From: Chloroherpetonaceae bacterium
Lineage (GTDB): Bacteria; Bacteroidota; Chlorobiia; Chlorobiales; Thermochlorobacteraceae
DNA length: 57,533 bases
Assembly: GCA_025055975.1 (NCBI GenBank)
Contig: JANWWM010000062.1
Location: 1-57,533, forward strand
Reading direction: 5' to 3'
Part shown: positions 1 to 7,487 of the stretch, piece by piece
Position numbering within the stretch: position 1 is the stretch's first letter
Layout: every line of letters begins with the position of its first letter
Program-made: the position numbers and the translations under genes
The notes under the pieces: model-generated
Told to the model about the DNA's origin: nothing
Databases searched by the model: none
The model's input: only the letters and a program-made list of their open reading frames with translations

Positions 1-223
1 GGAATAATCAATCGCATAAATTAAATCCAACGCTTCGTTTTCGTCTTTGAAGTCGCTCGACTTGAAGTCGGGAGAAACCGCTTCAATCCGTTTGGGTTAT
101 GGAAGACCTTAATCGGTCAAAAGTTCGAGAAAATCGTTTTGCGAACCAAACGCGCCCCGAAGATAAGGGAGACAAAGGGACAAATACCCGACCTGCGAAA
201 AACTGAAAGGCAAGGGGGCATCG

Positions 224-297
224 TCGGCGTGACTGGATTTGAACCAGCGACCCCTTCCACCCCAAGGAAGTGCGCTACCGGGCTGCGCCACACGCCG
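224..297 (-). tRNA. tRNA-Pro (anticodon GGG)
   Basis: Reading the minus strand, a 7-bp acceptor stem (CACGCCG / CGGCGTG) closes a 74-nt cloverleaf with discriminator A at 224. The anticodon arm is CTTCC-TTGGGGT-GGAAG, so the loop places GGG at positions 34-36, which reads CCC and CCU proline codons. The T arm contains GGTTCAAATCC. CCA is not encoded; the next bases are CGA. No gene overlaps it. Confidence 0.95.
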
Positions 298-332
298 AAA
301 GTTCAAGGGGCACAAAGATAAAATTTTGAAGC

Positions 333-1202
333 CTACGCGCCAAATTTTTTCAGCGCCGCGTCGATCGCGCTCCAATACGAGCGACCGAACAAGTTCAAAT
401 GAACGAGCAATGGATACAAGTTGAACAACGCGACGCGCTCGCGCCAGCCGCGCTCCAACGGAAACGCCGAATGATACGCCTCGAAAAGCCGCTCGTCAAA
501 GCCGCCGAAGAGACGCATAAACGCAAGTTCGGCTTCTCGGTGTCCGAAATAAACGGCGGGGTCAATCACGACGGGCATGCCGCGCTCGTCGACGAGATAA
601 TTTCCGCTCCACAAGTCGCCATGCAAAAGCGCGGGCTTTTCGTTTGGAATCAGTCCATCAAGTTTCGGGAACAATCGCTCAAAACGCCGCGCGTCGCTGG
701 GCGAAAGATTGCCCGTCTTCAACGCGAGGCGAAGCATCGGCGAAAGACGCTCCTCGCGGAAAAAATCGCTCCACTCGGCATGCGCGCGATTGGACTGCGG
801 CAAAGAACCGATGAAATTGTCGCGCTCGTAGCCAAATGTCTCGCGGCTATGGGAGTGCAATCGCGCCAATCGCTCTCCAAAGATTTCCCAAAAATCCGAG
901 CGCATCGGCGCAGTCGAGACAAACTCCATCGCCAGCGCCGATTCGCGCTCCGTCGCCAAGACGGCAATGACTTGGGGAACGCGCAAGGTCGCCGTTTCGG
1001 CGAGGACTTTCAGCCCATCGGCTTCGGCTTCGAAGTTTTCGCGCTGAGAAGCGTCGTTATGCTTGACGAAAAACGTCCCGATGTTCGTCTCAACGCGCTC
1101 CGCTCGGTGAATGCATCCGCCACCGACGCGACGGCGAGAGAGAATCGAGACGGATTTGCCGAGTTTGGATTCAAGCGCGCGAGCGAGGTCGGAATCGGTC
1201 AT
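333..1202 (-). CDS. fructosamine kinase family protein
   Basis: 289 residues, the normal length for the fructosamine/ketosamine-3-kinase family, which phosphorylates the sugar of glycated lysines and triggers deglycation in the cytosol. An ATP-binding N-lobe carries the glycine-rich RVGGGCIHRAER near residues 24-35. The C-lobe contains the aminoglycoside-phosphotransferase-like catalytic motif LLHGDLWSGNYLVD (HGD catalytic Asp, downstream Asn) and then VVIDPAVYFGHREAELAF, the family's metal-binding DPA segment. ATG start at 1202. It lies 15 bp downstream of the Uma2-like pair and reads in the same direction, so it may share their transcript. The physiological substrate cannot be told from sequence. 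Confidence 0.9.
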   Translation of the reverse strand: MTDSDLARALESKLGKSVSILSRRRVGGGCIHRAERVETNIGTFFVKHNDASQRENFEAEADGLKVLAETATLRVPQVIAVLATERESALAMEFVSTAPMRSDFWEIFGERLARLHSHSRETFGYERDNFIGSLPQSNRAHAEWSDFFREERLSPMLRLALKTGNLSPSDARRFERLFPKLDGLIPNEKPALLHGDLWSGNYLVDERGMPVVIDPAVYFGHREAELAFMRLFGGFDERLFEAYHSAFPLERGWRERVALFNLYPLLVHLNLFGRSYWSAIDAALKKFGA

Positions 1203-1217
1203 CGGCGAGACGGGTCG

Positions 1218-1643
1218 TTAGAGCAACGTGGCGAGATCGAGGTTCAGAGCGTCGCAAAACGACGGTTTGTCGTGAATGTCGCCTATGCCCTTCTTGTGCT
1301 TGTGCCACTCGTTCTTCTTGTAGTCATAAACAAAACCTTCCACGATGCCGTATTCGGTTTCCGCAATGAGTTCGCGCACTTTTTTGAGGTCGTTTTTGAC
1401 GCTGCGCGTTTGAGTTACTTCAATAATGACGGGAACGACGTCGCGTTCAGGGTCGTAGAGAAGCAAGTCGGGCACGGGGCTGGTTTGATCTTCGTCGAGC
1501 ATCGTTTCGGGCAAAGGTTCGAGCGAAATGCTTTTTTGCTCGTAATACATCGTGCCGAGCTTCGCCATCAAGCGACCAATAGCGCGCTGATGCGACCAAG
1601 GCGCGTTGATTCCCATTGCGGTTGCTTCTTTTAGCGTAATCAT
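1218..1643 (-). CDS. Uma2-like (DUF820-type) PD-(D/E)xK nuclease-fold protein, copy 2
   Basis: 141 residues. The central PVPDLLLYD followed by VPVIIEV fits the D...ExV core of Uma2/DUF820 restriction-endonuclease-fold proteins, and the ISLEPLPETMLD segment before it is typical of that family. Members are very common in Cyanobacteria and some Chlorobiota, usually without a known role. Its start codon overlaps the stop of the upstream paralogue in an ATGA (1640-1643), indicating translational coupling. The C-terminal part is almost identical at DNA level to copy 1, unlike the N-terminal part. The family assignment is by motif, not by search. Confidence 0.75.
   Translation of the reverse strand: MITLKEATAMGINAPWSHQRAIGRLMAKLGTMYYEQKSISLEPLPETMLDEDQTSPVPDLLLYDPERDVVPVIIEVTQTRSVKNDLKKVRELIAETEYGIVEGFVYDYKKNEWHKHKKGIGDIHDKPSFCDALNLDLATLL
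1251..1360 (-). repeat. 110-bp near-identical block, copy in Uma2-like gene 2
   Basis: This 110-bp segment matches 1679-1788 with a single mismatch by direct reading (T at 1303 versus C at 1731), while flanking sequence of the two paralogues differs clearly. It codes for the conserved C-terminal region. The pattern fits recent gene conversion. Confidence 0.85.
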
Positions 1644-2068
1644 CGTTCCAGCAAGGTTGAAAAATCAAGATTCAAGATGTCGCAAAACGACGGTTTGTCG
1701 TGAATGTCGCCTATGCCCTTCTTGTGCTTGCGCCACTCGTTCTTCTTGTAGTCATAAACAAAACCTTCCACGATGCCGTATTCGGTTTCTTCAATCAAAC
1801 GACGAATCTTTTTCAAGTCGTTTTTGACTCCATCGCTGTGCGCGACTTCAATGATGACGGGCGTTTGCGCGTTCTGATTGTCGTAGAGGCTCAAATCGGG
1901 CGTTGGACTCGTCTGAGATTCGTCGAGCATCGTTTTGGGCAAAGGTTCGAGCGAGATTCGTTTCTGCTCGTAAAGATTCATAAGGCGCGTGGTCAGTTTG
2001 GCAATGACGCGCTGATGCGCTTTCGGCGCGTTGATTCCCATTGACAAGGCTTCTTCGAGCGTAATCAT
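1640..2068 (-). CDS. Uma2-like (DUF820-type) PD-(D/E)xK nuclease-fold protein, copy 1
   Basis: 142 residues, tandem paralogue of the next gene. It has the same core (TPTPDLSLYD then TPVIIEV), giving the acidic residues of the PD-(D/E)xK fold. ATG start at 2068; the region up to carB (2069-2163) is a divergent promoter region. The N-terminal half has diverged from copy 2 (INAPKAHQR versus INAPWSHQR, then many changes) whereas the segment encoding EYGIVEGFVYDYKKNEW is nearly unchanged. Catalytic activity is not known for this group, and standalone members may act in mobile-element biology or be inert. Confidence 0.75.
   Translation of the reverse strand: MITLEEALSMGINAPKAHQRVIAKLTTRLMNLYEQKRISLEPLPKTMLDESQTSPTPDLSLYDNQNAQTPVIIEVAHSDGVKNDLKKIRRLIEETEYGIVEGFVYDYKKNEWRKHKKGIGDIHDKPSFCDILNLDFSTLLER
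1679..1788 (-). repeat. 110-bp near-identical block, copy in Uma2-like gene 1
   Basis: Partner of 1251-1360, 109 of 110 bases identical. Both copies lie at the equivalent place in the two tandem paralogues and have the same orientation. Confidence 0.85.
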
Positions 2069-2163
2069 CGGCGAGAGGTTTCGCGGAATTTAACCACGCC
2101 GCCCAAAATGTGCGTTGGCTTTCGTATTTTCGCGCCATCGATTTCAACGAACAAAAACAATCG

Positions 2164-4020
2164 ATGACGGAATCAACGACCGCGCTCCAACGTCTCTCCA
2201 AGAAACTCCCCAAAGAAAAACTTTTGCAAGCGAAACAATTTGGCTTTTCCGACGTTCAATTGGCGCGCATCTTCGGCGTTTCGGAAGGCGAGATTCGCGC
2301 TCTGCGCAAGCAGTGGGGCGTTTTGCCCGTCTACAAAACCGTCGATACTTGCGCCGCCGAGTTCGAAGCCGAAACCCCCTATCACTACTCCACCTACGCC
2401 GAAGAAAACGAATCCAAACCGAGCAAGAAAAAAAAGGTCGTCATTTTGGGCGGCGGACCGAACCGCATCGGGCAAGGCATTGAGTTCGATTACTGTTGCG
2501 TGCAAGCCGTCTATGCCTTTCGGGACGCGGGTTACGAGACGATTATGATCAACTGCAATCCCGAAACGGTCTCGACCGACTACGACGTCGCCGACAAGCT
2601 CTATTTCGAGCCGCTCACGTTCGAAGACGTGATGAACGTGTTGGAACTTGAAAAGCCCGAAGGCGTCGTCGTGAGTTTCGGCGGGCAAACGCCGCTGCGA
2701 CTTTCAACGTCGCTGGAAGCGGCGGGGATTCGCATCTTTGGCACGTCCAGCGAGGGAATCGATGTCGCCGAAGACCGCAAAAAGTTTGGCGCGCTGTTGG
2801 ACAAGCTCGGCATTCCGCACCCCGATTACGGCACGGCGACTTCGCTCGAAGAAGCGATGACGGTCGCAAAGCGAATCGGCTATCCCATCTTGGTGCGTCC
2901 CTCTTACGTGCTGGGCGGCAGAGCGATGCAAATCATCTACAACGACGAATCTCTCGAAAACTACGTTCGGCAAGCCTTGAACGTCTCCGACCAATATCCG
3001 CTCTTAATCGACCGCTTTCTTGAACATGCCAAAGAGTTCGATGTCGACGCGCTGTCGGACGGGAAAGATTGCGTCGTGGCGGGGATTATGGAGCACATTG
3101 AGGCGGCGGGCATTCATAGCGGCGACTCGACCTCGATTCTGCCGCCGCTGAACGTGCCTCCGTCGGTCGTCAAGACGATGAAGAAATACGCGCGCCGATT
3201 GGCGAAAGCCTTGAAGGTGGTGGGGCTGATGAACGTGCAATTTGCGGCGCAAGGCAAAAACGTGTATGTGCTCGAAGTGAATCCGCGCGCCTCGCGCACC
3301 GTGCCCTTCGTGACGAAAGCGACGGGAATGCCGCTCGTCAAAGTCGCCTGCCGATTGATGCTGGGCGAGAAACTCTCCAAACTCAAAAAAACTTTCGCGC
3401 TCAAGGATTGCGACGACCTCAAACTCAAACGCATCGCCATCAAGGAGCCGGTGTTTCCGTTTGCGAAGTTTTTGAAGGCGGGCGTTTATCTCGGTCCCGA
3501 AATGCGCTCGACGGGCGAAGTGATGAGCTTTGCCGAAACCTTCGGCGAAGCCTTCGCCAAATCGGCTTTGGCGGCGGGAAGCAAACTGCCGACGAGCGGC
3601 ACGGTGTTCGTCAGCGTCAACGATAGCGACAAGAACGAGCGCGCGCTGGCAATCGCGCGTCGCTTCTACGAAATGGGCTTCGACCTGATTGGCACGAGCG
3701 GCACGGCGAAATTCTTGCGAGAAAACGGATTGGAGTGCAAAACCGTCTTCAAAGTCGGCGAGGGTCGCCCGAACATTTTTGACGTGATTATGATGGGCAA
3801 GGCGCAATTCGTCATCAACACGCCGCTTGGCGAAAAATCGCGCTTCGATGAACAAGCCATCGGCGCGGCGTCGGTGCTGGCGGGCGTGCCGTGGGCTACG
3901 ACCATCGAAGGCGCGGAAGCCGCCGTCGCCGGCATCGAACAGTTGCGCAAAGCCGACTTCGATGTCAAATCGCTTCAAGAATACCTAAACCACAAGCCGA
4001 AGAAAAAATCGGGTCGTTAG
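2164..4020 (+). CDS. carB: carbamoyl-phosphate synthase large subunit, C-terminal half (split CarB)
   Basis: About 618 residues, against roughly 1070 for a full CarB. It begins inside the oligomerisation domain (GFSDVQLARIFGVSEGEIR, then PVYKTVDTCAAEFEAETPY), continues through the second ATP-grasp domain that phosphorylates carbamate (GGGPNRIGQGIEFDYCC, NCNPETVSTDYD, RPSYVLGGRAM, EHIEAAGIHSGDS, EVNPRASRTVPFV) and ends in the MGS-like allosteric domain (TSGTAKFLRENGLE, GRPNIFDVIM). The N-terminal half, which makes carboxyphosphate and binds CarA, is not in this window; only Uma2-like genes lie upstream. ATG at 2164 is preferred over an in-frame ATG at 2110, whose extra 18 residues do not look like CarB. 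The product feeds arginine and pyrimidine synthesis; the arg cluster lies 6 kb downstream. Confidence 0.93.
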   Translation: MTESTTALQRLSKKLPKEKLLQAKQFGFSDVQLARIFGVSEGEIRALRKQWGVLPVYKTVDTCAAEFEAETPYHYSTYAEENESKPSKKKKVVILGGGPNRIGQGIEFDYCCVQAVYAFRDAGYETIMINCNPETVSTDYDVADKLYFEPLTFEDVMNVLELEKPEGVVVSFGGQTPLRLSTSLEAAGIRIFGTSSEGIDVAEDRKKFGALLDKLGIPHPDYGTATSLEEAMTVAKRIGYPILVRPSYVLGGRAMQIIYNDESLENYVRQALNVSDQYPLLIDRFLEHAKEFDVDALSDGKDCVVAGIMEHIEAAGIHSGDSTSILPPLNVPPSVVKTMKKYARRLAKALKVVGLMNVQFAAQGKNVYVLEVNPRASRTVPFVTKATGMPLVKVACRLMLGEKLSKLKKTFALKDCDDLKLKRIAIKEPVFPFAKFLKAGVYLGPEMRSTGEVMSFAETFGEAFAKSALAAGSKLPTSGTVFVSVNDSDKNERALAIARRFYEMGFDLIGTSGTAKFLRENGLECKTVFKVGEGRPNIFDVIMMGKAQFVINTPLGEKSRFDEQAIGAASVLAGVPWATTIEGAEAAVAGIEQLRKADFDVKSLQEYLNHKPKKKSGR

Positions 4021-4111
4021 CCGCCAACGACAACGGGCGCTTGGTCGCCCTCAAAGAAAGCGCGAACAAATCTTAAAGTCAGGCTCAACGCTTGTTTAAG
4101 GCATCGCCATC

Positions 4112-5545
4112 GTGTCGCCACTGAAAAAATTTTTCTTCTTGCTCGCCGTTCTCGTCACGCTTCTATGCGTTGCGGCGATTTTTCCCGAAAAGGGCGTTCA
4201 GATAACGGACTCGATAACGCTCCGCTTTCCAAGCGCGCGCGACATCTTCTTGCCAAAAGCGCACAAGCGCAACCTCGCGGCAGAAAAGGTGATTCAAGCG
4301 TTGAGACGCGATAGCCTCGAGCTCGCCATTGAGCCCGCCAGAGAAGAAAAAATCGAGTTTGAAATCGACACGACCGACGCGACGCGCCTGCATTACCCCA
4401 ACGACGACAAATCCGTTCTCTATCCGTTTTTCGCTTTGCTCGATAGCGTCAAGGAAAACGGCGGTTCGATTCGCATCTTGCATTACGGCGATTCGCAAAT
4501 CGAAGAAGACCGAATGACGGGCGTGATTCGGGCGCGCTTGCAACAGGAATTTGGCGGCTCGGGACCGGGATTGATGTGCCCCGTCCCCGTCGCCGTGCCG
4601 ATGTCGATTCAGCATTGGTGGTCGGATAACTTCGAGCGTTACGTGGCGTTTGGAAATTATTGGAACCAAGCCGAGCACAACCGCTACGGCGTGATGTGCG
4701 CGTTTGGCAAATACGAAGGAAAAGCGGCGACGATTTCGTTCAAGGAGAACAAACTCGCCTTTGAAACGAGCCGCAGAATCGAGCGCGCGCGCATTTTCTA
4801 CGGATACGGAGAAAGTCTCGCGGAAGCGACGCTCGTCGCCGACGGCGTTCCTCGCGGCGCGAAACTCTTGCGCGCGGGCAAAGGTCTCCACGTCGCCGAG
4901 TGGCAATTGGATTCCGCCGCGAAAGAAATCAAACTGCAATTTTCGGGCGAAAGCCCCGACATCTACGCCATCGCGCTGGACGCGAAAAAGGGCGTGGCGG
5001 TCGATAACATTCCGATTCGCGGCTCGTCGGGACTCGATTTCACGAAGGTCGATTCGGCGCTGTTCGCCGAGAGCATTCGCGCGCTCGACGCGAGAGCCGT
5101 GATTCTGCAATTCGGCGGCAACGTCGTGCCCGTCATCAAAGGACAAAAGGATTTGGATTGGTATCGAGAAAACTTCGCCAAACAACTTGCGATTTTCAAA
5201 AATCTGGGATTGCACGTGATTATGATTGGCTTGGCGGATATGTCGACGAGCGAGCGCGGCGAAATGGTTACGTATCGCTACTTGCCCGCCGTGCGAGACG
5301 TCACGAAAGAGGAGGTTCACAAAGTTGGCGGCGTTTTTTGGGATATGTATGAAGCGATGGGCGGCGAAAACTCGATGCCCGAATTCGTCGAAGCCTCGCC
5401 GCCGCTGGCGATTGACGACTACGTGCATTTCACGCGAGAGGGCGCGGCGAAAATGGCGCATCTCTTCGTCAAGTCGCTGATGAAAGACTACGCCGAATAC
5501 AAAACGCGCATCAAGCGCAAAGCCTTGCTTTCCAAAACGCCGTGA
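4112..5545 (+). CDS. membrane-anchored SGNH/GDSL-family hydrolase or acyltransferase partner
   Basis: 477 residues from a GTG start at 4112. Residues about 5-25 form an uncleaved signal anchor (KFFFLLAVLVTLLCVAAIF), so the bulk is periplasmic. The SGNH elements are present: block I ILHYGDSQIEEDR with nucleophile Ser near residue 128, block III-like ILQFGGNVVP, and a C-terminal DDYVHFTREG holding the Asp-x-x-His pair. The architecture resembles AlgJ/AlgX and other periplasmic SGNH partners of MBOAT acyltransferases, which move acyl groups onto exported glycans. Its stop overlaps the start of the nuclease-fold gene by 4 bp. Being first of four coupled genes ending in an MBOAT protein supports a role in surface polysaccharide O-acylation. 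Confidence 0.8.
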   Translation: MSPLKKFFFLLAVLVTLLCVAAIFPEKGVQITDSITLRFPSARDIFLPKAHKRNLAAEKVIQALRRDSLELAIEPAREEKIEFEIDTTDATRLHYPNDDKSVLYPFFALLDSVKENGGSIRILHYGDSQIEEDRMTGVIRARLQQEFGGSGPGLMCPVPVAVPMSIQHWWSDNFERYVAFGNYWNQAEHNRYGVMCAFGKYEGKAATISFKENKLAFETSRRIERARIFYGYGESLAEATLVADGVPRGAKLLRAGKGLHVAEWQLDSAAKEIKLQFSGESPDIYAIALDAKKGVAVDNIPIRGSSGLDFTKVDSALFAESIRALDARAVILQFGGNVVPVIKGQKDLDWYRENFAKQLAIFKNLGLHVIMIGLADMSTSERGEMVTYRYLPAVRDVTKEEVHKVGGVFWDMYEAMGGENSMPEFVEASPPLAIDDYVHFTREGAAKMAHLFVKSLMKDYAEYKTRIKRKALLSKTP

Positions 5546-6066
5546 AGCGACGCAAAGAAACGATGCGACGACGTGTGAAAACGCAATTCGCCAAAAACGA
5601 AATTCACGGCTTCGTCGAAGGAATGCTGATTGAGTTGGGAAACGCGACTGAGTTCGACACCCATACGCCTGACAAGCACGTGATTTTCAACGGGAAAAGT
5701 CTGCGCGACCTTTGTTCGCAAAACGCGCTTCCGAACTTTACCTGCGCGGAGATTCTCAAATCCGCCGCAATGATTGACGTCGCGTGGCTCAGAGACGGGT
5801 TTCCCGCGAAGACCTTTGACGTGGAGCGGACGACGAATTTTCAATCGGCGTTGCTGCGCGCCTTCGCGTTGCGTTATTTCAAAGCCACTTTTTTCGTCGT
5901 CTCTTCGGAGGAGCGTCGCGCCGCTTTTCAAAAGCGATTGCGAACCAAGCCGTTCAGCGAGATAGAAAATTGCGCGAAGTTCGTTTCGCATCAAGACGTG
6001 CATGACGCTTATCGCCATGCCGCAAAGGCGAAAGAAGCCATCAAAAAGAGCAAAATTTTCGACTAA
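5542..6066 (+). CDS. PD-(D/E)xK restriction-endonuclease-like protein
   Basis: 174 residues; start overlaps the upstream stop (ATGA, 5542-5545). The pattern reads as a compact endonuclease fold: HGFVEGMLIELGN, THTPDKHVIF, then MIDVAWLRDGFPAKTFDVER and TTNFQSALLRAFAL, followed by FFVVSSEERRAAFQKRL. The Asp of MIDVAW and the Glu of FDVER are candidate metal ligands. No methyltransferase, helicase or specificity subunit is near. There is no signal peptide, so it should be cytosolic, which is odd between two exported SGNH proteins. The next gene begins 2 bp after its stop, so it is co-translated with them. Function unknown; I see nuclease-fold features, not proof of cleavage. Confidence 0.7.
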   Translation: MKRRKETMRRRVKTQFAKNEIHGFVEGMLIELGNATEFDTHTPDKHVIFNGKSLRDLCSQNALPNFTCAEILKSAAMIDVAWLRDGFPAKTFDVERTTNFQSALLRAFALRYFKATFFVVSSEERRAAFQKRLRTKPFSEIENCAKFVSHQDVHDAYRHAAKAKEAIKKSKIFD

Positions 6067-6068
6067 TC

Positions 6069-7487
6069 GTGCCTGAAAATCGCCAGCCGCGCCCCGTTGA
6101 ATCAAGCCGCATTCGCGTCTTCAAACCGCAGCTCGTTCTGCTTGCCCTTTGCGCTTTGAACCTATCGTTCCTGTGTGGTCAGGAACGCAAAGCGCCATCG
6201 CTCGACTTGGATTCGCTTCACGTTTTGGATGCCATCGCCGATTCGCTCATCGCAGCCGATTCCCTTGCGATTGAACCCAGCTCGGCGCGGATTGATTCCA
6301 TCTACCCCTTCATTCGCTACGCCGAAAACCAATTGCGATTCTATGGCAAGGATTACGAGCGAAGCGGTTACGCGGAGTTTTTCAAAGCGATGGACGAGGT
6401 GCGTCAGGGCAAGAATCGGAAAATCAAGATTTTGCACATCGGCGGCTCTCATGTTCAGGCGGACGTTTGGTCGGGCGAAACGCGCCGCTTGCTTCGAGAG
6501 TGGTCGAGAGTCGAAGGCGAAAGAGGATTCGTCTTTCCGCAGAAACTCGCGCGCAGCAACGGTTCGCCGAATTTCCTTGTCAGTTACGCGGGGCGTTGGT
6601 CGCATTGCAAAAACATTTCCCCAACGACGCGAGAACCCATTGGGCTTGCGGGCGTGACGGCATCGACGAGCGACACGCTGGCGCGGCTTGTCATCACGCT
6701 CGTCGGCGAAAATCACGCGGAGTTTCCATATCCCCAGTATCGTTTCACGCGAGCGAAAATTTTTCACCAAGCCGATAGCGCCAGCTTCGAGGTCTCGCTC
6801 GATACGAGCGTCGCGCATCAAAAACTCACGAGCGCAGAGTGGGGCTATGCGGAGTTTTCCTTTCAAGAGCCGCAAACGCGATTGCCGTTGAGAATTCGCA
6901 AGACCGCGCCGCATCAAGTTCGATTCGCTTTGCATGGAATCAGTTTGGAAAACGAAGCGCCGGGGTTCAATTACTCGGCGGTCGGAGTCAATGGCGCGAC
7001 GGTTGGCGCGTTTTTGCGCTGTTCGCTATTGGAGCGACATCTTCGGCTCTTTCAGCCCGACTTGGTCATCTTCTCGCTCGGCGTGAACGATTCGCGCTAC
7101 GTGCCGTTCATCGCGCAGACTTACGAGAAGAATTACGACGCGCTCATCGCGATCATCAAGGCGGCGGCACCAAACGCGGCGATTCTCTTCACGACGAACA
7201 GCGACAATTTCAGACGACGCTGGCGCGTCAACGCCAACACGCCCATCGCGCGCGACGTCTTGATTCGCCTCGCCAAACGGCACAACGCGGCGGTTTGGGA
7301 CTTGTTCAACGTGATGGGCGGATTGGGCTCGTTCAAACTGTGGCGCGACGCCAATCTCGCCCGACGAGACCGCGTCCACTTCAACCGTCAGGGCTATCGC
7401 CTGATTGGCAAGTTGATGTTCGAGGCAATCATCGATAGTTACGAAACGCGCTTCGGAGCGCGCTCGGCAAAACGCTCGCGTTTCTGA
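6069..7487 (+). CDS. periplasmic SGNH/GDSL-family protein (second copy)
   Basis: 472 residues from GTG at 6069. A hydrophobic segment (LVLLALCALNLSFLCG, about residues 24-39) follows a basic N-terminus, so this is a secreted or lipid-anchored protein; a Cys ends the hydrophobic stretch (LSFLCG) and could be a lipobox. The SGNH blocks are KILHIGGSHVQADVWSGE (Gly replaces the usual Asp before the nucleophile Ser), DLVIFSLGVNDSRY (block III, Asn) and DRVHFNRQGY (Asp-x-x-His). It is a diverged paralogue of the gene at 4112. Its TGA overlaps the ATG of the MBOAT gene (TGATG), a strong sign of coupling. Confidence 0.82.
   Translation: MPENRQPRPVESSRIRVFKPQLVLLALCALNLSFLCGQERKAPSLDLDSLHVLDAIADSLIAADSLAIEPSSARIDSIYPFIRYAENQLRFYGKDYERSGYAEFFKAMDEVRQGKNRKIKILHIGGSHVQADVWSGETRRLLREWSRVEGERGFVFPQKLARSNGSPNFLVSYAGRWSHCKNISPTTREPIGLAGVTASTSDTLARLVITLVGENHAEFPYPQYRFTRAKIFHQADSASFEVSLDTSVAHQKLTSAEWGYAEFSFQEPQTRLPLRIRKTAPHQVRFALHGISLENEAPGFNYSAVGVNGATVGAFLRCSLLERHLRLFQPDLVIFSLGVNDSRYVPFIAQTYEKNYDALIAIIKAAAPNAAILFTTNSDNFRRRWRVNANTPIARDVLIRLAKRHNAAVWDLFNVMGGLGSFKLWRDANLARRDRVHFNRQGYRLIGKLMFEAIIDSYETRFGARSAKRSRF

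Noticed and set aside
1-100. Possible minus-strand partial gene at the left edge (PKRIEAVSPDFKSSDFKDEN)
   Set aside because: The reading is protein-like, but it begins directly after a stop, has no usable start codon and only about 32 codons are visible.
399-1634. 411-codon plus-strand open frame
   Set aside because: Antisense to the fructosamine kinase and Uma2-like genes; its sequence is compositional and shows no motif.
4021-4111. GGGCG-CTTGGT-CGCCC hairpin after carB as a terminator
   Set aside because: Five-bp stem and no T run; too weak to call.
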